A stretch of DNA of 64,000 nucleotides from positions 1 through 64,000 of the forward strand of contig JAFPXC010000031.1 in assembly GCA_017394805.1 (NCBI GenBank), given 5' to 3'. Of the stretch, positions 24,868 to 34,600 are shown piece by piece. The stretch's first letter is position 1; each line of letters opens with the position of its first letter. The position numbers and the translations under genes were made by a program. Below the pieces are notes generated by a model. That model was not told the DNA's origin, did not search any database, and saw only the letters and a program-made list of their open reading frames with translations. The stretch is from Clostridia bacterium (GTDB lineage: Bacteria > Bacillota > Clostridia > Christensenellales > CAG-1252).

Positions 24868-25527
24868 TTACTTGTTGACGGAGTCAACAGCCTTTTGGAT
24901 CTCGTCCGCAAAGGTGTCGGCTTTCTTTTCCAAACCTTCGCCCATCACGAAGCGCACGAAGCGGCGGATGGTGATCTTCTCGCCGATGGAGGCGATGGTC
25001 TCGTTGAGGTATTGTTGGATGGTCTTGTCGGCGTCTTTGACGAACTTTTGGTCGAGCAAGCAGAAGTCCTCGTAATACTTCTTGATGCGACCTTCCACCA
25101 TTCTGTCGATAATCTTCTCGGGCTTGCCTTCGTTGAGGGCTTGCACACGGAGAATTTGCTTCTCATGTTCCAACACTTCTTGGGGCACTTCGGCCTCGGA
25201 AACGTAGATGGGGTTGGCGGCGGCGATTTGCAACGCGATGTCGTGCACGAACGCTTTGAAGTTGTCGGCACGCGCAACGAAGTCGGTCTCGCAGTTGACT
25301 TCGACCAACACGCCGATCTTGCCGCCCATGTGAATGTAGCTGTCAACCACGCCTTCGCTGGCTACGCGGCTCTCTTTCTTCTTGGCGGTGGCCATGCCTT
25401 TCTCGCGCAAGATCTCGATGGCTTTTTCCATATCGCCGTCGGCTTCGGTCAGGGCCTTTTTGCAATCCATCATGCCTACGCCGGTCTTCTCTCTCAATTC
25501 TTTTACGTCATTAGCGGTGAAACTCAT
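24868..25527 (-). CDS. tsf: Elongation factor Ts
   Basis: Nucleotide-exchange factor for EF-Tu. The N-terminal UBA-like domain ([20 protein letters not shown]), the core [19 protein letters not shown] and the C-terminal subdomain with [17 protein letters not shown] are present over 219 aa, the shorter firmicute form. An AGGAGG site precedes the ATG, 12 bases after the rpsB stop. Confidence 0.97.
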   Translation of the reverse strand: MSFTANDVKELREKTGVGMMDCKKALTEADGDMEKAIEILREKGMATAKKKESRVASEGVVDSYIHMGGKIGVLVEVNCETDFVARADNFKAFVHDIALQIAAANPIYVSEAEVPQEVLEHEKQILRVQALNEGKPEKIIDRMVEGRIKKYYEDFCLLDQKFVKDADKTIQQYLNETIASIGEKITIRRFVRFVMGEGLEKKADTFADEIQKAVDSVNK

Positions 25528-25539
25528 ATCTTCCTCCTA

Positions 25540-26307
25540 TTATTCTGCGTCTGCGTCGGCGTCGGCGTCGACGTCACTCTCGGTTGCTTGCTCAGTGGCC
25601 GCGGCCGCGTCGAACGACACGCCCTCTTTGCCTTCGATGACGGCGTTGGCGATAATGGAAGTCACCAACTTGACGGCACGCACGGCGTCGTCGTTGCCGG
25701 GGATAACGTAGTCGATGGGATCGGGATCGCACTTGGTGTCGACCAAGGCCACGATCTTGATGCCGAGTTTCTTGGCTTCGGACACGGCGATGTGCTCTTT
25801 CTCGACGTCAACGATGAAGATGATGTCGGGCAGACCGCCCATGTTCTTGATGCCGCCCAAGTTCTTCTCGAGGTCGTCGCGCTCTTTCAGCAAATCGCTG
25901 GCCTCTTTCTTGGAACGAAGGCTCAACTCACCCGAAAGCTCCATATTGGTGATCTCTTTCAAGCGATCGATACGGGTTTTGATGGTTTTCCAGTTGGTCA
26001 AGGTACCGCCCAACCAACGCTCGTTGATGTAGAACATACCGCAACGCTCTGCTTCCTCGCGGATGGCGTCCTGCGCCTGCTTCTTGGTGCCGACGAACAA
26101 GACTTTCTTGCCGTTGTCGGCGGCCAACGTGTCGCGCACGAAAGCATAAGCCTTTTCGATTTGGTCCACGGTCTTCTCGAGATTGATGATGTGGATACCG
26201 TTACGAGCCGTGTAAATGTACTGATTCATCTTGGGGTTCCAAGTGCGGGTCTGGTGACCGAAGTGTACGCCGGCTTCCAACAAATTTTGCATGATAACTA
26301 CTGCCAT
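25540..26307 (-). CDS. rpsB: 30S ribosomal protein S2
   Basis: Small-subunit protein S2. It begins [20 protein letters not shown], contains [21 protein letters not shown] and ends with an acidic low-complexity tail of Asp-Ala repeats (residues about 235-255). I start at ATG 26307, which follows GGAGGATAAAAAA; a longer frame upstream has no site. First gene of rpsB-tsf-pyrH. Confidence 0.97.
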   Translation of the reverse strand: MAVVIMQNLLEAGVHFGHQTRTWNPKMNQYIYTARNGIHIINLEKTVDQIEKAYAFVRDTLAADNGKKVLFVGTKKQAQDAIREEAERCGMFYINERWLGGTLTNWKTIKTRIDRLKEITNMELSGELSLRSKKEASDLLKERDDLEKNLGGIKNMGGLPDIIFIVDVEKEHIAVSEAKKLGIKIVALVDTKCDPDPIDYVIPGNDDAVRAVKLVTSIIANAVIEGKEGVSFDAAAATEQATESDVDADADADAE

Positions 26308-26404
26308 TTTTTTATCCTCCTGTTTTTTTCTTCCCTCGGGTATGGCTTCTAAAACCGAAATTGGCAACAGTCGAAACCTAAGCCCAAGGTGCTAATCTTG
26401 GGTA

Positions 26405-26433
26405 ATAATATCATAGATTGCCCCATTAGGCAA
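26405..26433 (-). promoter_or_regulatory. Promoter of rpsB-tsf-pyrH
   Basis: Minus strand: -35 TTGCCT (26428-26433), 17-base spacer, -10 TATTAT (26405-26410). A CCCAAG/CTTGGG hairpin (26383-26402) overlaps the predicted start of the 90-base leader; I cannot match it to a known S2 leader. Confidence 0.65.
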
Positions 26434-26494
26434 CCGTTTGAAACAACTTTTTCGCAACAAAATATAATATATTTTATCTAAACACCTTCCCGCG

Positions 26495-26860
26495 TCAGTC
26501 CTCGTCGTCGCCTGAACCGCAACCGGGGCAACCCTCGCACACGCCGTTGCACCCTTCGCGCTCCACGTTGGTGGCCCACTCCACGTAGATGGCGTAGACC
26601 GTGTCCAAAATATCGTCGTCCTCTTCGGGGATAATGGTAACGGTGTCCGACTGTCCGTCGTCGATCATCTCGAAGATGGCGCAGGAGTCCTCGTCCAATC
26701 CGGGGTACTTATCCAAAGGATGCATGATGACGTAGTGCTTGTCCTCGTAGGGGACGTGCAACACGATCTCGAACGTGTGTTTTTTGCCCGATTCGTCCGT
26801 CAACTCGATGGTTTCGACGCCGTCTTCCGTTTGCATGATATCACTTTCTTCGTTTTTCAT
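26495..26860 (-). CDS. DUF1292 protein with Cys-rich tail
   Basis: Small acidic protein of 121 aa in the DUF1292 (YrzB-like) family, usually encoded beside ruvX in Firmicutes; function unknown. The DUF1292 core covers residues 15-95 (ETIELTDESGKKHTFEIV... YVIMHPLDK). The last 25 residues hold a Cys cluster (CNGVCEGCPGC) that could bind a metal and is followed by an Asp/Glu tail. It has an AGGAGG site and lies 15 bases downstream of ruvX. Confidence 0.85.
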   Translation of the reverse strand: MKNEESDIMQTEDGVETIELTDESGKKHTFEIVLHVPYEDKHYVIMHPLDKYPGLDEDSCAIFEMIDDGQSDTVTIIPEEDDDILDTVYAIYVEWATNVEREGCNGVCEGCPGCGSGDDED

Positions 26861-26875
26861 AATCGTTGATTCCTC

Positions 26876-27289
26876 CTAATGTCTGTCTAAATAGCAACGC
26901 AAAATGATGGTTGCCGCTACTTTGTCAATGACGTCTTTGCGCTTCTCGCGCCGCACGCCCTGCTCGATCAAAACGCGCTCGGCGGTCACCGTGGTCAGCC
27001 GCTCGTCCTGATAGTCGATGGGCAGGTCGCTATGCTTCGCCAAACACGCGGCGAACGCCCGCGTTTTCTCCACGCGCACGCCCTCCGTGCCGTCCATATT
27101 GATGGGTAACCCGAGGACGAATTTATCCACCCCGCGCTCCTTGGCCAAAGCAGCGATATAGGCGCAATCGGCCTCTTCGTCGTTCTTCTTGCGCACGTAG
27201 GTTTCCAACGGGTTGGCGGTGATGCCCAAAGGGTCGGAGACGGCCAAACCGATACGCACGTCGCCTATGTCCAATGCCAATATTCTCAT
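26876..27289 (-). CDS. ruvX: YqgF/RuvX putative Holliday junction resolvase and pre-16S rRNA nuclease
   Basis: RNase H-fold nuclease of 137 aa: MRILALDIGDVRIGLAVSDP holds the first acidic residue, VLGLPINMDGTEG and the YQDERLTTVTAE stretch follow, and a late Asp (KDVIDKVAA) completes the site. The family is linked to 16S rRNA 5'-end maturation and proposed Holliday junction resolution. The start at 27289 overlaps the rarA stop by 4 bases. Confidence 0.93.
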   Translation of the reverse strand: MRILALDIGDVRIGLAVSDPLGITANPLETYVRKKNDEEADCAYIAALAKERGVDKFVLGLPINMDGTEGVRVEKTRAFAACLAKHSDLPIDYQDERLTTVTAERVLIEQGVRREKRKDVIDKVAATIILRCYLDRH

Positions 27290-28575
27290 CCTTTGTTCCT
27301 CTTGATTTTCTTCGCTCGTATAAGCGTCTTTTCCTCTCCGTTTTGCGAGGGCACGTAAAACTCGGCGTCTTTGAGACTGTCGGGCAAATACTGCTGCTCC
27401 ACCCAGCCGCCGAACGAATGGGGATACTTGTATCCCTCGACGCGTTCGGACTTGTAATTGGGGTCGCGCAAGTACATGGGCACGTTGTCGTCCCGCGTTT
27501 TGACGGCCGCATCGGTCGCCGCCGCCAACGCCTCCACCACCGAATTGCTCTTGGAAGACTCGCTGACGTAGATGATGGCCTCGGCCAACGGAATGCGCCC
27601 TTCGGGCAGACCGATATTTTGGAAAGCGTGCATCGCCGACACGGCCACGACCAACGCCTGCGGATTGGCCATGCCCACGTCCTCGGCGGCGTGAATGACC
27701 ACGCGGCGACAAATGAGCATGGGGTCGCACCCCGCCTCGATCAATCGCTCGGCCCAATACAGTGCGGCGTCCGCATCCGAGCCGCGCATACTCTTGATGA
27801 ACGCCGAAATGAAGTCGTAGTACATACTTTCGTCCACCGAAAGCGCGGGCTTTTGAATGGATTGCTCGGCAATCTCGATGGTGACCTCTGTCTCCCCGTC
27901 CGCATTGAGGGGCGTGGTGAGAACGGCCAACTCCAACGCGTTGAGCGCGGTGCGCAAATCGCCCGCCGCCGCCCAAGCGAAATGACGCAAAACCTCGTCG
28001 GACACTTTGGGACGATAGTCCGCAAGCCCCTCTTTGGCGGTCAACGCGCGGCGCATGGCCAGAATGACGTCCTCGTTGGAGAGGGGTTTAAACTCGAAAA
28101 TGCGGCAACGCGACACGATGGCCTTGGTCATGGAAACGTAGGGATTCTCGGTCGTGGAACCGATGAAAATGATGTCGCCCGCCTCGATGGCGCCCAACAC
28201 GCAGTCGGACTGCGCCTTGTTCCAGCGGTGGCATTCGTCCAATACCAAATAGGTGCGCTTGCCGTACATACGCAACCTGTCTTTGGCCTCGTCGATGACG
28301 CGCTTGGCGTCCGCGACGCCCGAAGACACGGCGTTGAGCTGCTCGTAATGGGCGTTGGTGGATCGAGCGATGATATTGGCCAACGTGGTCTTGCCCGTCC
28401 CCGGGGGGCCGTAAAAAATGCAACTACCCAACCTGTCCGCCTGAATGGCGCGACGCAAAAGCGTGCCCTCGCCTACCAGGTGGCGTTGACCTACGAAGTC
28501 GTCCAAAGAGGACGGACGGAGCCGCACGGACAAGGGGCGCGGCGCATTGTTTTGCATACAATCGAACAAATCCAT
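27286..28575 (-). CDS. rarA: Replication-associated recombination protein A (AAA+ ATPase)
   Basis: RarA/MgsA, a clamp-loader-like ATPase acting at stalled forks. It begins MDLFDCMQNN and continues PLSVRLRPSSLDDFVGQRHL; Walker A is GPPGTGKTT (near 57), Walker B LVLDECHRWNKAQSD, then the sensor TTENPYVSMTKA and the tetramerisation domain. Length 429 aa. The ATG at 28575 matches the family start; it lacks a ribosome-binding site and the promoter lies 12 bases upstream, giving a leader of about 6 bases. Confidence 0.95.
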   Translation of the reverse strand: MDLFDCMQNNAPRPLSVRLRPSSLDDFVGQRHLVGEGTLLRRAIQADRLGSCIFYGPPGTGKTTLANIIARSTNAHYEQLNAVSSGVADAKRVIDEAKDRLRMYGKRTYLVLDECHRWNKAQSDCVLGAIEAGDIIFIGSTTENPYVSMTKAIVSRCRIFEFKPLSNEDVILAMRRALTAKEGLADYRPKVSDEVLRHFAWAAAGDLRTALNALELAVLTTPLNADGETEVTIEIAEQSIQKPALSVDESMYYDFISAFIKSMRGSDADAALYWAERLIEAGCDPMLICRRVVIHAAEDVGMANPQALVVAVSAMHAFQNIGLPEGRIPLAEAIIYVSESSKSNSVVEALAAATDAAVKTRDDNVPMYLRDPNYKSERVEGYKYPHSFGGWVEQQYLPDSLKDAEFYVPSQNGEEKTLIRAKKIKRNKG

Positions 28576-28587
28576 AGTGCAAATATT

Positions 28588-28616
28588 ATCATAGCACAAA
28601 CCCCCGATTTTGGCAA
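28588..28616 (-). promoter_or_regulatory. Promoter of rarA-ruvX-DUF1292
   Basis: Minus strand: -35 TTGCCA (28611-28616), 17-base spacer, -10 TATGAT (28588-28593). The leader is nearly absent. Confidence 0.65.
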
Positions 28617-28635
28617 TGATTTTGCGCGATTTCTC

Positions 28636-31600
28636 CTAATTGCACCGTTTCGTCGTGCAAACGACGTGTTTCGTGGCGTCCTCGGGCAACAAACAGCGCT
28701 TCTCTTCGCCGTCTACCGTCAAAGATTCTTCTTCGCCGAAGCGAAAATAGATATGAAAGGTCTGCCCCCGCCATAGATAGCGCAATTCGGTATCGCCGAG
28801 CGCTTTGGGCAGTCTGGGGTGCACCGTAAGCGTGTTGCGGCATACCCGCACGCCGTAGAACCACTCTACTATCAGCATAATCGCCCACGCGGCCGAGCCC
28901 GTGTACCAAGTCCAGCCGCCCGCGCCCGTATATCCATCGGCCGTATATACGTCCGCCGCCAATACGTATGGCTCTACGCCGTACGCAACGGCCGCGCGTT
29001 TGCCCGCGCACTTTTCTATGGGGTTGAGCAACCGCAACAGTTCGTAGGCGTACTCCACTTCGCCCACCTCGACCAAGGCCAAACAATACCACAGCGCCGC
29101 GTGCGTGTACTGCCCGCCGTTTTCGCGTATCCCTTTGGGATAATCCGCGATATAACCCACCTTGTCTTGGGGTGCGAAAGGGGGCGCAAACAGGCGTATC
29201 AACCCGTTTTCGTAGTCCACCAACCGCTTGGCCGTCTGCAATGCGAGCCGCGCCATATCCGGCTCCACCGCACCCGACAACGCGCCGAAAGCCTGCGTCA
29301 TAAGGTACAATGCGCAATCCCCGTCGCCACCGCCTACGGTGCGCCCGTCGTCCGTCGTGTAGGCAAAAAATCTGTCCTTGACGAACGCCTTTCTGACGCC
29401 GTGGCGAAGCCGCGCGAGTCGCTTGTCGAACAGTTCGCTCTCCCCCTCGAACAGACTTTTCGCTCGCTCGATCACCCGATAGGCGAACATACTCAGCCAT
29501 ACGCTTTCGCCCTCGCCCAATAGCCCGATGGCGTTGACGCCGTCGTTCCAATCGCCCCCGTACACCAGCAGTAAATCGTGCTTGCCGAAGCGCAGTACGC
29601 TCGTCGCGGCGCGGCGCAAGTGCTCGCGCATCGTATATTTTTCGCGGCTGACGGTGGGCGTTTCGTAGCGCGAAGGCACGCCTTTGCCGAGCGGTTCGGA
29701 CAGCAAAAACGGTACTCGTTCGTCGAGGAACGCGCGGTCTTCGGTCATATCGAGATAGCGGCACGCCGCCCATACGAGGAACAGCCTGTCGTCCGTGATT
29801 TGGGTGCGCACCCCCGTATTGGGTTCGTGCCACCAATGCATCACGTCCCCTTCGGCGTATTGATGCGCGGCGAAGTGCAATAAAAGCCGTCGCGCCGCGC
29901 CCTCGTCGTACGGCATATAGGCCGCGATATCCTGCAGTTGGTCGCGGAAGCCCCACGCGCCCCCGCATTGATAGTAGGCGGTCTTGGCATGTAGACGACT
30001 GTGCACGAGTTGGCGCCACGCCCCCTCTAAGAGATAGTCGAGAGGCCTTGCGCCCACCACTCCGTAGGGAACGGTCAATTCGTAGACGGCGTTGCCTTTG
30101 GGCTGTCCTTCCGCGAGATAAAAGGTCACGCGTTTGCGTTGGGCCGCGCCGCCCACCAAGTCGAACGCGTCCTCGACGGGCGCTTCCCCGTGGACGAGGG
30201 CGTACAAGTCCTTTACGCTCGTATATATTTCGCCTTGACTCACCGCGAACGTCATCGTCTGACGGGTGCGGGCGTTTTCCACGACGGCGGCGTGCTCGGT
30301 CCTCTTTTTGAGATAGCAATTCTCGTTGGGTCGCCAATCGAGCAAAGGCACGAAGTCGAGATAGAGCCACAACTCGCCCGTCTGCTCTACGTCGACGCGT
30401 ATCTTGTTGCCCGCGATGCGATAGGTGGCTTCAACCCGATTGTCGCCGATAATCGTGCAAAAACGCGTAAAATCCTTGCCGTGCGTGCACAGAGAATAGC
30501 GCGCGTCGTTCAATCGATAATGCGCCGCTCCGTCCGTCGCGCCCAAAATATGCGTAGGCAAGTCGTTCATAGGATCGTTGCGCCAATAGGTCAACTTGTT
30601 TTGGCGGCTGTTGCGCCCGAAAAAATAGCCGCCCCCGTTCTCGGTGAGCACGAACCCGATAGCGCCGTTTGACACCACGTTTGCGTAGGGCATACGCGTT
30701 GCGCGGTCCACGGGGCGCACCGCATACGCGCCGCCCGCGACGAAAGTACCCTCGCCCGTCACCCAAACGGGGGTGGGCATCGCAGGTCGCGCCGAAGGGG
30801 AAAACCGCCGCCTTGCCCAGCGTGCGCCGCGCGGCGTAAACGCCGCCCCTACGTCAACGAGCCTCGCGGCGACTTGGGCGACCAACGCGCCCTGCCTATC
30901 CTCGGACGGGCGGAACATACGCACGTCGGCCACCCCCTCGCACAGCCTGACGACGAGCGCATTGGTCAAATTCTCACGAAAATTCGTCGTGTAAGGCAAC
31001 ACCCGCACGCCGTCCGCGCCGCCCAACTGCGCCGCCACCCGCTCCTCGTTGTCCAACAAGACCGAAGCGAGCGCGGGCGCCACTTGGTCGTCCGCGTATT
31101 TGTCGAACACCCGCGCCGCCGAGGACAAACACTCGGAAAGTCCGTAATAATCGGTAGCGTGCGTCAGGTATATCGTCTTGTGCGCGGCCGCGCATTCGGC
31201 CGCACTACCCGTCGCCTTGCCGCAACACAAATAGACGCGCGCCGAGCCATTGGGCGGCACGACCACCCGCCCCGTAGCGGCAAAACAGGGATAGAGCACC
31301 GCGCCCTCGTGCGGATACTCGCCGTCAAAGCAGTCGAACGCCTCGCGCGGCAAAAAGTTGCGATGGGGAAAGTTGCGCCGATTGGTTTCGTACCGCACGG
31401 CGTCAAGCCCCTGCACGTCGACAAACACGCGGGACTTGCATTCGCCCCCTTCCTCGCGCCACGCCGACACGCCCTCCGCTATGGCGGTGCGCACGAACAT
31501 ATTGCGGTAGGCGGCGTGCGACAACGCGCCCCCCTCGTCCGTCAACGTCAACGGGAAATAGACGGCAACGCGATAGACCTCGGGCACATCGGTGGGATTG

Positions 31601-34600
31601 TCTATGCGCAGGTCGCGTACTTCGGTCTGTCCGTCGGGCGAAAGGCGCACGGTTTCGGACGTGGCGTAGGTCAGGTTGCGATAGACGACCGCGCCGCCCT
31701 CCACCTCGAACGCGTACTCGGCGCCCACGTCCGTCACCTCGGGATAGGGGCTGAATAGGCGCCCGTCCGAGACTCTCTCCACCAACACGAAGCGTTCGGC
31801 CGCGTAATTCTTGCCAATGGCAAGTCCGTCGACCAAATCGCGTCCGATATGCAATTCCTGCCGCCCGTCCGAAAGATATACGCCTTTCATTTCGCCCGAC
31901 GATAGAACGTGCGCCGCGCGGACGGGGTAGGGATAGACGAAGCGCTTGGGCGCGAAGACGGCGGTGGGCGTGCGCTTGACCGTGCGGAAAGGTCGTCTGC
32001 CCTCTTCGCCCCGCTCGTTGGCAAGCAGCAGGGCGCACTCCATACGCGCGTTGCGCATGAACAAGCGCGATATCGCATTGTCGCATACGGCGTTGCACAA
32101 AGCGGCCAAAGTCATGCCTTGATGGTGCGCCATGTACGCCTCGACGACGCGATTGCCCTCCACCGCCTCGTAAAAGCCGTACGCCCCGTAGGCGCCTCTC
32201 TCCTTGAGTCGCAACAGGTTTTGGAAGGCAGCCTGCGGATAATAGGCGGCGGTCAACGCCGAAGCGTAGGGACTGACGACCTCACCGCCGCAATCGGGAT
32301 GCATAGCCAAGGCCTCGATGCCGTTGGCTTGGTAACGATAGCGCATTTGGTCGTTGAAGGCGTAGTAGCAACTCTCGGATATGCCGTACACCCCATCCAC
32401 GGGCGAATGCGCTTGCATACGCGCGGCATTGCGTTCGCTGCGGTGCAAAAGACTGCCCACGGGGGGCGTCACGAACACGCGCGGCAACAAATATTCAAAC
32501 GCCGTGCCGCCCCAACTGACGAGAGTATTGCCGCCGTAGCGCACGCACGCGCGACTCAATCCGTAATAGGCCTTGACGGGCAACCCCTCTGCCGCCGCCA
32601 GATAGTAGGCAAGGCGTGCCTCGGACGCCAGCGTATCGTAATAACCTTCGTTTTTGCCCTCGTCCACGCGACGAACGATAGACAACATATTGCGGTCGAA
32701 ATCGAAAAATTCGGCAAACGAAGCACCGAGAAAGGGGCGGCACAATTCGACGATATCCCGCCGTCCCTCTTCGATGGCAAGTTGCTCGGCGCACAGCACG
32801 CACGCCATAAAGTTGGCGCTGTCCACCGTGGACACCACCCGCTCCAATACGCGGCCGTCTACCCCGTACCAATTATACAAATGCCCCTGCCATCGCTCCA
32901 ATTCGCCTATGCGCGCAAGCACGGTTTTCAGCCGCTCCCACCCGTCCGGCGCAAGTTGGGAGACGATGGCCGTCACCTCGGCCAAGACGGCGAACCCCAT
33001 ATCCGTGGGCGAGGTCATATCCTGCCCGCCGGGGATGGGGCGCACCTGCAAATTGTCCTTTATCAGGCCGTGCGGCGCGTTGTCAACGAAATAGCGATAG
33101 GTGCGGCGCATAACGTCGACGACTTCGCGCGAGTACTTGGCGGGCACTTGCGGCACGCGTAGTTCGCGCTCGTCCGCCACCCACAAAACCGCGGTAAGCG
33201 TAAAAGCCATATAAACGACAAACCATAGGTTAAAGGAAAGCAACGCCAACATAATCGCCCCCACGGCACTCGGCAAAAAGGCGACGAGATAGCGACCGAA
33301 TCCGCTCTTTTTCTGCGTGGTAAAAAAGGGTTTCCACACGAGCATATTGCGCCCGGCAATCGAACCGAACGCCGTCGTGCAAAACGTGAAAAATCCGTCT
33401 ATTGCCCAAAAGGGCAATAAAACGAGGTTCTCGACGATTTGCAATAGGACGTACCCCACTTCGCCGAGCGCGTACCGCAGGCGTTTGCTCTCCCAAGAAT
33501 AGATGGCGCCGAGCAAGGACGGCAAGAAGGGCGCGAGGTAGTAGCCTACCCCCAACAGAGCGAGATACAAAGAGCCGCGAAGCGCGCCCAAAAACACCAT
33601 CGACAAAGCGAAAAACGGGCGCAACACGGATAGGATATTCTCCCAGATCACGGCTTTGTAAACGGGCGCGATGCCGTTGAGCCGCTTGCCCCGCCGCCCC
33701 TTGACGACGGGCGCGAGATAGGGAGCCAAAAGCAAGTCGCCGCGCTGCCATCTGGCGGTGCGCGCGCGGTCGGCGAGGAAGGTATTGGGCACGTCCTCGC
33801 AGACGACCTGCCGCAAGCGCCCCGACGAAAGTATCGCCCCCTCGATGACGTCGTGGCTGAGAATACGCTCGTCGGGAAAAGCGTCCCGCAACTTGGCGAG
33901 ATAGGCGTCGATGCGCACGATGGCCTTGCCCGAATAAATCGCCCGCCCGAACGCGTCGGCGTAGAAGTCGCCGTCTACGGGATACGCGCCCTCTTCGCGG
34001 TAGCGGGCGTAGCGCAAACCGTAACGCCTGCCGACCGAAGCCACGCGGTAGCGGGCGTCGAAGGTCATCAAATCGTAGCGCCGATTGGCGGGGTGCAGCA
34101 TACGGTTGACCGCATCCAATACGCCCAGAGGCATCAAACGGCTGTCGTCGTCCAACAGCACCGCCAACTTGCACCCTTGGGGCGTGTAGGACTTATAGAC
34201 GAACTTGGACGAGTCCCCGGTTTGCAAGGCTTCGAAATAGTCCATAATGGCGCCGCGCTTTCGTTCCCATGCGACGTACCTGTCCCCGTCGGGCACGCGC
34301 TTGCGCACCGCGTAGCACAAGCCGTCCTCGCGGGCGTAGGCCTTGACGGCGGCAAGCAGAGTTTCGTCTTTCTCCGTCCAAGGCGCATCGGCCTTGGCGA
34401 AGTCGATAAGTAGGCAATAGTGCAAATTGCGCTTGGGTGAATTGTGGGACAAAGCGCGCAGTCGACGCACGGCTTCGGCCAAGTCCTCTTCTCCCCCGAC
34501 GTAGCGCGACACCACGACGACAGTTTTGCCTTCGTCGGGCACTTCCGCGTACCCCATGCGGCAGTCGCAAGCGGGATTGCGCCGCCAAAACCAACAGACC

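Noticed and set aside
26383-26402. Ribosomal S2 leader motif upstream of rpsB
   Set aside because: The CCCAAG/CTTGGG hairpin overlaps the predicted transcription start, so it may not be fully transcribed, and I cannot match it to a known leader.
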